A DNA stretch of 64,000 bases from Tolypeutes matacus (lineage: Eukaryota; Chordata; Mammalia; Cingulata; Chlamyphoridae). Below the pieces are notes generated by a model. The model made no database searches. It saw only the letters and a program-made list of their open reading frames with translations, and was not told the DNA's origin. Positions within the stretch are counted from its first letter, which is position 1; each line of letters opens with the position of its first letter. The stretch spans positions 2,667,298-2,731,297 of the forward strand of contig JAKSZT010000142.1 in assembly GCA_026826555.1 (NCBI GenBank), given 5' to 3'. A program made the position numbers and the translations under genes. Shown in pieces: positions 10,726 through 22,868 of this stretch.

Positions 10726-12720
10726 TTTTTTTATATTTTAAACTTTTTATTTTTAAATACTTTAAACTTACAGGACTGTTAACAAAAATAAAATACACTG
10801 TATACATGAAACTACAACATACCCCTTTCCCCCAATACCCAGATCCATTAATTTTAACATTTTGCAACATTTGCCATTTCATTTCATCTATCTATCCATC
10901 AAGCTATCAATCCATTTATTAATCTATCCATGTATTAATTAATACATTTTCTGAAATCTTGAGTGTAGGTTGAATGCATCATATTCCTTGTACAGTTACT
11001 ACTGCCATGTACATATCCAAGGAACAAGGATATTCAGTTATATATACACCTAAATGCAGTTATCAAGTTCAATAAATTGAACATTGATATAAAGTTTATA
11101 GTCTATATTCTGTTCTTCATGTGTCCCAATATAATGTCCCTTATAGCTTTCTCTCCTCCCTTGTTAGATCCCATCCAGGATTATGTATTGCATTTAATTT
11201 TCATTGTCTCTTTAGTTGCCTTGGTTTTTAATTGTGGGAATATATATACAACATAAAGTTTCTCATCTCAACTATCCCAAGCATACCATTCAGTGGGATC
11301 GATCACATTTATTATGTTGCAGTATCCTCACTGCCTTTACTAAACTTTCCCATCTTACCATAGAGAAACCCTATACCCATTTTTTATTAACACCCCATTT
11401 GCCTTGCTCCATGTCCCTGGCAACCTGTATTCTTAATTCTGTCTATATGAACTTGCATATTATCTGATATTTGCTTTGGAGTTGGGCCTTAAATTTAACA
11501 TTTAAATCTATAAAAATCTTCTGTGTTTTGATACCAACTTAATTTCAATAGTATGTACAAACTGTTCTTACAACCCTCTTTCCTCCCACCCTTATGTAGT
11601 TCTTGCCACAACCCACTAATTTATCATTACATTTTATGTATTTGCATTTAAATAGTATAGGAAATAAAAAGTGGAGTTACAAAGTAAAAAATACAAGCAT
11701 ACTGGGATTTGTAATTACCCCTGTCATTACTCTTACCAGAGATCTTTATTTTTTCATGCGGCTTCAATCTATTGTCTATTGTCCTTTCTTTTCAACCTGC
11801 AGAAATCTCTTAAGCATCTCCCTTAGGGCCAGTTTAGTGGTGACAAACTTCTTTAGCTTTTGTTTATATGAGAATATCTTAAACTCACCCTCATTTTTTA
11901 AAAACATTTTGCCAGCTATAGAATTCTTAGTTGGCAGCTTTTAATTTTAAAAGTAAAAGTACTTTTAATTTTACTGAGGCTTCCTTGTATATAGTATGTT
12001 GCTTCTCTCTTGCAGCTTTCAGAATTTTCTCTTTATCTCTGGCATTTGACAGTTTGATTAAAACATGCTGCAGCATGGGTCTATTTTGGTGAATCCTGTT
12101 TGGCGTATGTTGAACATCTTGGATGTGTATATTCATGTATTTCATTAAATTTGGGAAGTTTTCAGCCATTATTTCTTTGAATATTCTCTGCCCCTTTTTC
12201 TTCCACTTCTGGGTTTCTCACAATGTGTATATTAGTATGCTTATTGGTGTCCCACAGGTTTTTCAGGCTCTGTTTATTTTCTTTCATTCTTTGTTCCTTC
12301 TCCTCAGACTGGATGATTTCAAATGCCTTATCTTCAAGTTCACTGATTCTCTCAGCTCCAATCTGTTGAATCCTTCCAGGGAATATATAATTTCTCTTAC
12401 TGTGGTCTTTGGCTCTGTTTGGTTCCTTTTCATAATCTCTATCTCTCTATTGATATTCACTCTGTTTTCATCTACTGTTTTCCTGATACCCTTTAATTAT
12501 TTGTCCATGATTTCCTTTTAGATTTTTGAGCATATTTATGACCATTTTTACAAAGTCTTGGGTTGTTCCAGGTCTGGTCCTCCTCATTGATGGCTCCTAA
12601 TATTTTAATTTTGTCTTTAGCCTGGGCCATCACTTCTTGTTTGTTTTGTAGTCTTTTGTTGAAACCTGGATATTTTGATAATTGAATGATGTATTTTTGC
12701 TGGAATTTAGACTATGAGAC
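10726..12720 (-). mobile_element. HAL1-like (ORF1-only) L1 relative
   Basis: The minus strand shows an L1 5' region (near 12640-12700), ORF1-type coding remnants, then directly a 3' UTR with an A-rich tail at about 10726-10760, and no ORF2. The ORF1 remnant at 12169-11927 includes RDKEKILKAAREKQHTIYKE, a good match to the L1 ORF1 nucleic-acid-binding C-terminal domain. An L1 with ORF1 and no ORF2 is the definition of HAL1 elements. It lies inside the older L1, within matching flanks at 10713 and 14584. Confidence 0.6.
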
Positions 12721-13987
12721 ACCTCTCCTCTTTAAGCTAGTGTTATGAAAAAGAAAACAAATATTGAGTACCTATATTACCTGTTAGGCCCTGTTATATA
12801 ATTTAAAAAAATACACAAACTTTGCCCTCAGAAAGTGTATACTTATAAACAGGCCATTAAAAAAAATGTCCTAAAATTCTAAGTGTATATATTAAAACTT
12901 TTATTTTAAAGAAAATCTTAAGATCTGGAGGTCATCATGAGACAGCAGATTACATTTGTTTTGAAGAAATTTCTTATTTGCTCTCTTTCTCAGTTTTTAA
13001 TGCCTGAATTGTTATATCTCGAAGAACCTGGTTCCAATGTTAAATTTCATGCTAAGAGGATAAAGAAATAGTGAAATTGATATGAGGTGCTATGGCTACA
13101 TTTCAAAGCTTAAGTCCTTTTCCATGAATTGTAAACCTGAGAGTTTCTTCCCATCCCAACCTAAAGTCACTTGTTTTACCATTAATAAAATACTTCTGAA
13201 ACAGCCATTAAGTTCATTATCCTGCATGGTGGAAAACATCCTGTGGACAGTATCTTCATGCCCCTAAATGATTCCCTAAGTCTGACCATTCCACAATGTG
13301 TTTCTATTGGTTGGTTTCCTAAAGACCTTTGCACCAACTATAATACCTTCAGCACAGCACACACCTTCAGCACAGGTTCATTCTATATTAAAAATGTTCA
13401 ATTATAGTGCTCATGGTGTCTTTCTGTTAGGATAATAACAACAGGTATGAATGATTCTCTTTCTGTAGTCTAAAACCAACCAAGTAAAGAAGAACTTAGA
13501 CACAGATATAACAAAATATATCATGCTTAAAGGTAAATGTATTCAGTTCCTTTCCCTGCAATCTATAACAACATATCTATGTCCTTGTTATTTCTTTTTC
13601 CAGATCAACAGTTTGGAACAAATTTTGAGGATTCATTCATCTTCCATGGTGAGCCATCTTGTGATGTGTTCTGGTATCATATATAGGGAGGAAAGAAACT
13701 TTCTTGCTCATGTACAGATTAACCTAGTAGGGAGTGTACAGCAATGTCAGTTGGCTTTTCCAACACCATCACACTCAAATTAGGGCCAAAACAGTTAACC
13801 TATCCCAAAAGAAGCCTACAGATCTGCCACCGCAGGGAGGAAGATGTGAGAGAAGAGGAGGAGGAGAGACTCAGGGTCCTATGATGGCGTATAGAGGCTG
13901 CTGGCTGAACAAACACAAATGACACTTGTTGGTGAATGATGGAAGAAAAACAAACAGATGGGAATGAGGCAAATGAAGTCATCCTCC
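12721..13987 (-). other. Unassigned; the part next to 13987 may be the retrocopy 3' UTR
   Basis: It lies between the HAL1-like element and the FUNDC2 pseudogene stop codon. Sequence just below 13988 is the natural continuation of the FUNDC2 transcript and could be its 3' UTR. No poly(A) tail (a plus-strand T-run) marks its end. The rest shows no repeat or gene that I recognise. Confidence 0.35.
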
Positions 13988-14580
13988 TTAGAATGCCATG
14001 TCAAGCAGAAAGCCTTTGAAAAATCCCCCAGTCATGAGAACATTCTTCTTCACAAATGATACCATCTCCTCAGCTTTGCTTTTCACTTCAATGGGTGTTT
14101 AATTGCTTCTATTGATTTTCAGCTGCTCCTTGGTTTTTTCCATATCCTTCTCTACTCATTGCCAGTCAACTTTGATGTACCCAGTGTGGTTTGCAAGCTG
14201 AAGTAGAAAAAAAATCCACCTCCCACAGCTGTTGCAGCCAACTTTCCAACCTTCTGGAATATGAAACCTGTGCACCATCCATTGACACCTCCCATGAACA
14301 GCTGTGTTGCCATGCGATATGGCAGAGGCTCCAGATTCCAGCCGGAACAGCTTGCGCCACCATGGCTGCTTTTTAGCCAACTCTGCAAGGTCCAGTGACT
14401 CAAAATTTCCTTCAAAGTTTCCTTGACTAGACAAAGCCATTTCGACGACCTTGTGAAGACACCCTCAGTGGTTCTGTGTGACAACATGTGACCAGGTGCA
14501 CCATAGTCCTTGCCACCTTGAGGTGACTTCAGGCAGGTGAAGCAGATGTTTCCATTCCCATGGCCTAGGGGGAGGTGCTC
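13988..14580 (-). pseudogene. FUNDC2: FUNDC2 processed pseudogene
   Basis: An intronless copy of the FUN14 domain-containing protein 2 gene, whose product is a small mitochondrial outer-membrane protein. ATG at 14555-14553, stop at 13990-13988: 568 bases, about the 189 codons of the parent. Segments in different frames read [18 protein letters not shown], then KQPWWRKLF, then [20 protein letters not shown], then [13 protein letters not shown], and finally a VKKNVL-like end. At least one frameshift separates the N-terminal part from the FUN14 domain (near 14340-14320) and another follows GGGFF (near 14215). Early in-frame stops follow METSA. No introns and a disabled frame make it a retrocopy. 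It starts right beside the L1 flank at 14584. Confidence 0.88.
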
Positions 14581-14862
14581 TTGCTAGAGATTTATCAATA
14601 TTACTGATTTTTTAAATAAAAAAAAAACAGTTTTTTGATTAATTGATATCATCTATTGTTTTTCTATTTTCAATTGATTTACTGCTTCTCTAATTTGTTG
14701 TATAATTTTTTTCTTTCATTTTAGGTTTATTTTGCTCTTCTTTTTCTAGATTCTTGAGGTTGGAAATTAGATGACTGGCTTTAGACTTTTCTTCTTTTCT
14801 AATGTAAACACTCAGTGCTATGAATTTCCTTCTTAGCATCACTTTATCTTTGCCCCATGAAT

Positions 14863-15125
14863 ATTTTTTTCTCATTTTATTTTTAAAGAAACTTTAGATT
14901 ACATAAATGTTTCATCAAAAATATAGGGGATTCCCATATACACCACCCCTTTTCCACATTAACAACTTTCATTAGTGTGGTTTATTTGTTACAATTTAGG
15001 AATACATACTGAAGCTTTGTTACTAATCATGGAATATAGTCTACATTACAATTTACACTTTGCACTGCACAATTTTTATAGGATTTGACAAAATGTATAT
15101 TTGCTTGTATCCACCATTGCTCTGT
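14863..15125 (-). mobile_element. Short 5'-truncated L1 3' UTR insertion
   Basis: Reverse complement of the 3' UTR family at 6225-6720, with the T-rich (tail) end at 14863. It is flanked by the perfect 9-base duplication CCCATGAAT (14854-14862 and 15126-15134). The host L1 resumes after it. Confidence 0.85.
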
Positions 15126-15620
15126 CCCATGAATTTTGACATGTTGTATTTTCATTTTCATTCAGCTCAATTTATTTTTATTTCACTTGATACTATTTTC
15201 TAGTTTCAGGCCTTTGTAGTTAGAGGACACACTTTGTTTGATTTCAATTATTTTATATTTCTGGAGATTTGTTTTTCAGTCCAGGATATTGTCTATCTTG
15301 TTAAATGTCCTGTGGGTACATGAAAAGAATGAGTATTCTGCTGTTGTTGGATGACATGTTCTATAAATGATGATTAGGACTGTTGGTTGATAGTATTGTT
15401 GATTCTGCCTATATCCTTACTAAATTTCTTTCGTGTTGTTCTTTTACTTGTTGATAAAGAGGTGTTAACATGTCCAGCCATGATGTTATATTTGTCTGTC
15501 CTTCCTTTCTGTCTTATTGGTTTTTGCATTACACATGTTGCAACTCTGTTGTTTGATGCATCCTCATTTACAATGGTTATGTCTTCTTAATGGACTAAAC
15601 CTTTTATCCTTAAAAAATGT

Positions 15621-16243
15621 TGTATTAGTCAGCCAAAGGGGTGCTGATGCAAAATACCAGAAATTTGTTGGTCTTTATAAGGGTATTTATTTAGGGTAGA
15701 AGCTTACAGTTACCAGGCCATAAAGTATAAGTTTCTTCTTTCACCAAAGTCTGTTGCCACCTGTTAGACTGAGACAGCTGCCAACATTTGCCAGGGTTCA
15801 GGCTTCTTGGATTCTTCTCTTCCCGGGGCTCCATTTCTCTCCGTGCTTAGCTCCTCTGTTTCCTCCACAAGGTCAGCTGTAGACTATGAGGCTATCTAGG
15901 CTCTGCCTTTCTCCATAAGGCCAGCTTAGACTATCAGGCGAATGGTTTGTCTCTATGCCGGGGCCTTACCTCTTTCCTCACTTCCAAGCTCCTCCTTCTG
16001 CTTGCCTCCCCGGGCTCCAGCATCAAAACTCCAACATCAAAACTACTCAAACTCTGTCTTTGCCATGCCTTTTATGTTTGATTCCCCACCCACCAAGGGA
16101 TGGGGCTCAATGCTTTACTGACATGGCCCAGTCAATACCTTAATCAAAATTTAATCATGCCCAGATTAACAGACCAGTTAACAAGCATAATCCAATATCT
16201 ATTTTTGGGATTCATAACTACATCAAACTGCCAAACTGCTACA
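15621..16243 (-). mobile_element. Solo LTR, ERVL-MaLR type
   Basis: The plus strand starts TGTATTAGTCAGCCAAAG and ends CCAAACTGCTACA, so on the minus strand it is TG...CA with the MaLR ACTAATACA terminus. A perfect 5-base duplication AATGT is at 15616-15620 and 16244-16248. It interrupts the long minus-strand L1. Confidence 0.9.
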
Positions 16244-17780
16244 AATGTCTTTCTTTGTCCCTGGTAGTTGTTTTTGCTCTGGATTTATCTGATATGAATA
16301 CAGGTAGACCAACTTTCTTTCAGTTAGTGTTTGCATGCTATAACCTCATTTGTCCTTTTAGTTTCACCTTCCTGTATCGTTATATTTGCAGTGAGCTCCT
16401 TGTAAATGACATAAATGGATCATTTTTCCCAACTATGTATATCTGTCTTTAAATTGGTAAATACTGAAACAATTTATATTTAACATAAAATTGATATATT
16501 AGGATTAATTCTGACATTTATATTTTGTTTACTATTTTTTTTCTCTCATTTTTTTGTTCCTTTATTTCTTCAGTGGGTTAAACACTTTTTTTTTAGAATT
16601 TTATTTTGAACTGTCCATAGAGTTTTGGGGCATATCTCTTTGTATAGATAATTTAAGTGATCACTCTAGGTATTACATTATACATATTAATATCCTGGTT
16701 GACTTGTGTTGACATTTTACCATTTTGAATAAAGTGTCTTAACCTTACCTCCTTTAAAGTCACTATTCCCTCCCACATTTTTAACATAATTGTCAAATAT
16801 TTCCTCTCTATATATTGAGAATCACATCAAACAATATTTTAATTTTACTTCAACTTCCAAGCAAAATTTAGAAAACTGAAGAAGAGAGGTAAAGTCTACC
16901 ATATTAACCCATATTTTCACTTTCTCCCTTGTTCTTTCTTCATGAATGATCCAAGTTTCCTTCTTTTGTCATATTATTTCTGTTTTATATTCAATATTAC
17001 TGATTCTTTTCTCTGTCCTTTCACTGTTTATTATTCTGTCCCTGAGTTTTTTTTCTCACTTCATTTATAATGATTTGCAGTTCTAAATTTACCAATTAGT
17101 TCCTCTTTGTATCTACTATTTTTTTCCTGAGACTTTCTAAGTTTTCATTTGTTTCAAGCACAATTGCAATTGCTTGTTGAAGTACTTTTTTGAGAATTGC
17201 TTTAAAATATTTGTCAGATAATTTGAACATCTCTTTCATCTCAAAGTTGGCTTCTGTTCATTGTCTTTTCATTCAATCTGAGATTTTACTGGCTCTTTGT
17301 ATGAGAACTAATATTTGATCAGACCCTGTGTATTTTGAGCATTGTTATGAGATTCTGGACCTTATTTTGATTTTTGCTTTTAGCAAATATCATTTTATAA
17401 CAACATTTCATGGTAATGGGCAACCCTTGCTACTGACAGGTGGGAGTAAAAGTCCAAGTTTCCCACTTGACCTTTGTTGACAACTCAGTCAGGGATATTG
17501 GTGGCCATTATTGCTATCAGACTGGTAGTTCAGCCTCCCTACTAAGGCTCTGTTGCTTCCACTATAGGTATAGTGTGAGGGTCACCTTGTTCCTTGTTAC
17601 CACTCCTTATATGACCTCCACAGACACCGTGATGGAGGCTAATTACAGTTGGAAGGTGTTGAAAGTCCTGGCTTCCAATTCAACCCTCACTGACCCCACC
17701 CTGGCAGCTGACTTCCACCATAAACATGGTATTTTTCAATCACAGAAAGTGTTTGTGAAAAATTGTCATTATTTCTTCCT

Positions 17781-18654
17781 TAAGTATTGAAAGAATTCAG
17801 TAATGTGGGTTATCTCTGTGGAATTTTTTTAAGAAAAGATTTAACATTTTTAATAATTATTGGCCAATGCATATTTTTCCAATCTATTCAAGTTAATGAA
17901 TTAATGTAATTCAATAGGTCGGTGAATGTGAGAAGAAATTTTAAAAGCCAGTGTGAGATTCACCACATTTTTTTTCCCTCAGCCTCAACAATAATGGAAT
18001 CTCATATTGATGTGGAGCCTTCATTAATATGGATGCATTAATGACTACAATAATGAGAAACTACCTGCTGACCTGCATCCCACATTCATCATGTGCTATG
18101 AATGAAAAATAAAATGTTGATATGTTAGGTGAATGAAATGTTAGGGATTGTTTGTAATTTCCTTATACATTTAAAATGTTATATTCTGAACAATCATGTC
18201 AAAACTTGTGACATCAGATATATATTTTATTTGAAAAGAACATTAGCTGTGAGTTGAGTTGGATATGCATCAATCATTAGATGAGTTTTGATATACAAAT
18301 TCCTTAACTTTGTGTCTTACTATTATTAATATAAGTTGGTCTTTCACTTCTCACACCAGCTAATGTTATACTATAAATGAATACAGCCAGTGGAAAGGAT
18401 TAAATAAAAAACAATTTTAATTGTTTGATGGTTAACAATTCTGTGTATTTATTTATACACAATAAACACTACTGTTTTAATATAGCTATTTCCAGAGGAC
18501 TTTACTTATATTGTACATGTATTCTAATTTATGCTATAGATTTTATAGTTTTATGTTTTTTTATATTATACATTTCTTAAGAATAGTGATTTTATCTTAT
18601 GTACTTTATGTATCTCATGAACCTTCTCTTACTGCAAGATGGTGAAAAGTTATT
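17781..18654. other. AT-rich DNA, no gene seen
   Basis: No recognisable gene or repeat. Confidence 0.45.
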
Positions 18655-18985
18655 TCTTAGTTTGGCAGGGCTGCTATTAAAAAAACACAAATTGGTTGAT
18701 TTAAAGAACAGTAGTTTATTGGCTCAGTGTTTTGAGTCTGTAGCATTCTGGTAGTGGCTCAATCTCTGCCTCTGTCACATGGTTATCTGTTTGATTCTGT
18801 CTCCTCTTCTGTTTTCTCCTAACTAACCATGCACAAATATCCTCTGCTTACAAGGACTTCATTCATTGGATTAAGGCCTGCTCTCATTCAAATTTGGCCT
18901 CCCCTTAAAGACAGTCTTCAAAAAATTTCCCAATTCACAAGCTGTCTTTTCCAAAATTGGGAGGAGAAAATAGCCCTAAAATAGC
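18655..18985 (-). repeat. Diverged MaLR-like LTR fragment
   Basis: GGCAGGGCTGCTATTAAA, then AGTAGTTTATTGGCTCAG and TTGGATTAAGGCCTGC follow the same order as the LTRs at 7665-8100 and 28350-28790. No termini or duplication are visible. Confidence 0.5.
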
Positions 18986-20479
18986 TCCTCCCTAGAAAGG
19001 ATCTAAAAGTTTCTTTCATTCATTCAATATATTTTTATTGAATACTTTATTTCAATTCAGTTGTTGGGAATATAAAGATAATAATGTGATATTGTTTCTA
19101 ATTTACTCTCATGGGTGTAGAGGGTGCAGATCCAGAGATTTCTGCTTGGCATATCCTTGTAACTCATACTCTATAGGTAAATAAATCAATGTAAGGATTC
19201 TCTAAGGTGTAAAACCTTATCCTTCCATGACTGTAACAAATATTCTTGGTTTCTGTCTGTTACACAAATTAGGTGCTGATAATGCTTCTATAAACTATTG
19301 CCTAAAAAGCCTGTGGAAAGGAAAATACATAATAGCCCATTTTTATTTTGTATATATTTTTTCTAAACTTGAATGCCAATTTAATGTTCCTATCTTTAAT
19401 TATAACATTTCAGTAAGTAGTTACCAGGTGTTTGAATTAGTCTTAATATAACTCTTAGCATAAAAACAAAGTCAGAGAGGGGTTTTCAGTGATTATGATG
19501 AAAATAATAAGACTGCACCTAATAATTGAGAAAGGTGAAAACGACTTGAACTCATTTCTCCACATTTTCCAGTATGTTTCACAAATAATTTATAGTAGAT
19601 CATACAATTGTTGCAGAAGACAAATTAACTAATTCCAAATTGCATCATCCCTATCTTTTCGTCATTGAAAAAGTAAAATGTAACAAATAAATAATTGTTA
19701 TGCCCTGTTATGACCTACACACCAAGTTAGACACAAATACATTTATTGGCATATTTAGTCCTCAGAGATAGGCATCATTCTATGCATGCTACAAATGAGG
19801 AAACTAGGGGTCCAATAATTTAAAGAATTTGTACAGATTCACTTGTTTTCTAATTCAATGAGGTACATTTGAACTCAGACTATTAAGAAATTGCTTTCTC
19901 AATTACACTACTAGATGGTAGTAAGTAGCATGATAAGGGGAAAATGCAGACTGATATGCCCAATTAGCTTCTTGTTGCATAGTCATATAAATCAAATTCA
20001 CTATAATTCATTTAAATGAACCCTTTAAATATTTAGTTATTATAAGAAATATGCATTAATCTCTTTCTCAATTTACAGCAGGAATCTAGTCAGATTAAGC
20101 TACAATTGAGAAAAAAAAAGGACCTGCATCAAGATAAAGAAAAGTTGACCTGAGAGCTTGAGAAGAGTGGCTTGACCAGTATGTAATGAGAGAACAAATG
20201 GAGCGTTCATGAAATAAAATTTGCTCAGATTAATGGATAGAATTGAAGAACACAAATTGATAGGAAAACAAGGAAATGATTTGCTTCAGGGAATAATTTG
20301 GAGCAGAAGGATAATTAAAAGCATAGAAGTTTATGGAATGATGGTGTACTTTTTGGTGTAATTTTAGGTGTAAAGCCAGAAATTGGAGCAATAAGATTTA
20401 ATTCAAAAATATTAAGAACTAGGCTATTTTGTCTTAATACATTAGTGAAAAGTCAGTGTTTTAATCTTGGATTCTCTGC
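18986..20479. other. AT-rich intergenic DNA, no gene seen
   Basis: No recognisable gene or repeat in about 1.5 kb. Confidence 0.45.
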
Positions 20480-21147
20480 CTTCAAAAAGTTTGTTCATGT
20501 AAGTCCACTTCAGCCCCACACCTTCTACATGGTTGATTTGACCTCTTTGTTCTGTAATGTGTAAAGGGGTTCAGCATGGGGGTGATGACATTGTAGAGCA
20601 CAGACACCATCTTGTCCACAAAAAAAGTGGAGAAAGGCAGAGCACTGATGAAAATACACAGTCCAAAAAACAGTGTTACTATCATGAGGTGGGAACCCCA
20701 AGTGGAGAGTGTTTTCTCCTTCCTTCCTTGGAGCGAATCTTGACTAGAATAGTTGTATAAGAAGAAACCAGCACCACAAAGGAGCTGGTGGAGATCAACC
20801 CACTATTAGATAGCATTAGCAATGCAATAACAAAGGTGTCCTCATAGGCAAGTTTAATGTTAGGGGGAACATCACAAAAGAAGTTGTCCAATAGTTTGGC
20901 CCACAAAAAGGCAAATGGATAGTGAGAATTTTCTGGATAATGGAGTGTATGAATGCCCCCATCCAGGAGGCAGTTACCAACACACAGCACAAACCTCGAC
21001 TCATGACAGTGGTGTAGTGCAGGGGATGACAGATAGCAACATAGCGATCATTTGCCATCACAGTGAGCAAGGACATCTCAGCCGCCCCTATAAAATGCAG
21101 GAAGAATCGCTGTCTGATGCACTGTCATAAGGAATAAGCTTCTGCTT
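20480..21147 (-). pseudogene. Olfactory receptor family 4 pseudogene, 5'-truncated
   Basis: The minus strand picks up an OR frame at QKLIPYD, just before TM3, and runs to the C-terminal tail. Landmarks in order: MANDRYVAICHPLHYTT, ASWMGAFIHSII, LPFCGPN, then after a frameshift near 20893 DNFFCDVPPNIKLA and LSNSGLIST, a second shift near 20716 followed by VTLFFGLCIF, FVDKMVSVLYNVITPMLNP, and a third shift near 20565 in the NPFIY region. TM1, TM2 and the start codon are missing; upstream sequence at 21150-21250 is not OR-like. It is a sister of the pseudogene at 22155-22868, with which it shares KLIPYDQCI. The subfamily is uncertain. Confidence 0.92.
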
Positions 21148-22154
21148 TTCTTTATGTCTTGAAAAATTTGCATTAAAATTGATCCTCATACTCTTCTTTA
21201 AGGTACACAGCTGGTGGATATTAGACTGTGCATTTGTCAAAAAACCTTAAAAATAACCTAAAAAAATGTTTGCCTTATATTTTTGCAGTTCATCACAAAC
21301 AAGCAAGCAAATGAGAACAACTTCAACCACGGTATTGGACCATTCCAGAATACAATGCACAATATGTTGAGAAAATTGTGATACAAATGTAATACAAAAC
21401 TGCACTGCAACAGGTAAGGGGAAATAATTAACTGCCTAAAGTAACTTTGGAACATTACAATTTTGACTAGAAAGAGTAAGGATAAAGATAAAAGGAATTG
21501 TGCGTTATTACTTTTCTGTGGTTGGTAAAATTGTTTCTCACTGGATAAACAATTTTGAAATTGCTTTGCATGTTTACTGAAGGTGAAAATAACAGAGCTC
21601 TGTCTGCTGAGAGCGTCTAGATCAAAGACACCCAAGTAGCAACAAGCACAAACAGTACACAGATCTGAATTTCATTCTCCAATAAAAAGAACAAGAGATC
21701 CTAGAAATGAATTGCTGAATCTAGAACTAGGGCAGGGAATAAAACAGGCACCTGGATAATTTTTTGTTATGGCCACAGTAGGAAAGTAGTAAAAAAAATA
21801 CAATATAGAGATATATTAAAGGAACTCATAAGGCAATCTGAGGAAGCATAAAATGGCCAACACTAGAAAAATTCAAGCACAATATAAATAATGTAGCAGT
21901 GGATTAAATCCAAACTGTGAGGTACATACTCACATCTCCATCTGGTATACCTAAGAAATTGAATACACTTAAAAATAGATGAAAAGGGAGAAATTTTCCA
22001 ACAGAAGAAAAAAAAAGTATAGTTACTCTCCACTGAAAGAGATGGAACCTAATCCCTTAAATGAAAAGAATAGATTGCACGTTATGACTTATTTTCAAAC
22101 AATGGAGTATGGAGTAGGGGCAGGTGGAAACAGTGACTTTACAGTATTAAATTA
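21148..22154. other. Spacer between the two OR pseudogenes
   Basis: About 1 kb with no OR similarity, no recognised repeat and no gene. Confidence 0.45.
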
Positions 22155-22868
22155 CAGCAAAACCAAACTTACCAAATTTGCCTTTCCTCCTTGGAAGTAA
22201 CCTTGATGAGGAAAATTATATAAAAAGAAACCCGTACTACAAAGTAACTGTTGGAGGTCAACCCACAATTAGACACCACTACAAATTCAATGACAAAGTT
22301 GTCCTCATGTGCAAGTTTAAGGATGGTGTGACCATCCCAAAGAAATTGTCCATCTGGTTTGACCCAGAATAGAGTTCAAGGATAATGAGAATTGTCTAGA
22401 AATTAGAGTGCACAAATCTTCCATCCACAAGGCAAAAACAAACACACAGCACAAACCTTGGCTCATGATATTGGTGTAGTGCAGGGAGTAACAGAGGGCA
22501 ACATAGCAGTCATAGGCCATCACTGTGAGCAGGAACATCTCAACTACCCCTCCAAAATGCAGGAAGAGCTATTTGATGCACTGGTCATAAGGAATGAGCT
22601 TTTGATCAGCAAATAAGTCAGCCAGAAGCTTAGGGGTAGTTACTGATGAATAACACAAGTCAAGGAAAGAGAGGCTTCCAAGAAGAAAATACATGGGTGA
22701 TGAATTCAGGTGGTTATCTGAGGCCACTGTGGCCATGGTGAGGACATTACCTAGCTACATGGACACATAGAAGATGAGGAATAATGCAAAGAGCCCTGCC
22801 TCAGTAGTTGGAGTCTCAGAAAAGCCTGCCAGGACAAATGCTTTTACATTTGTTTGTTTTTTGTCCAT
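22155..22868 (-). pseudogene. Olfactory receptor family 4 pseudogene, 3'-truncated
   Basis: A start codon at 22868-22866 opens MDKKQTNVKAFVLAGFSETP. TM1 is cut by an in-frame TAG (YVSM-stop-LGN), and a second TAG replaces the codon after CIK before TM3. Other landmarks: [46 protein letters not shown] (DRY has become DCY), and a frameshift near 22390 after which MDNFF and KLAHEDNFV appear in another frame. The OR match stops at about 22155 in the third intracellular loop (KVTSKEER). TM6 and TM7 are absent. Like the intact gene at 292 it has two serines before PMYF. Confidence 0.92.

Larger units (their letters stand above)
6085..17780 (-). mobile_element. Ancient L1, split by many insertions
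   Basis: Collinear pieces of one minus-strand L1 run from its 3' UTR at 6085 to 5' UTR-like sequence near 17400-17780. Pieces: 6085-6224, 6721-7452, 7619-7664, 8101-8127, 8941-10725, 14584-14862, 15126-15620 and 16244-17780. ORF2 relics include DQWNRIENSEINSNIYGQ near 9036-9260 and LRRKFIALSVYIRKEEKS near 14690-14875. Frames are heavily broken. Each gap is filled by an insertion listed separately. The continuity was judged by eye: at five gaps the L1 text resumes where it stopped. Confidence 0.7.

Noticed and set aside
11603..12521. Two plus-strand open frames of 113 and 132 codons
   Set aside because: They lie antisense to the HAL1-like ORF1 and 3' region; the L1 match is on the minus strand.
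14191..14376. Plus-strand open frame across the FUNDC2 copy
   Set aside because: Antisense to the retrocopy; the FUNDC2 similarity is on the minus strand only.
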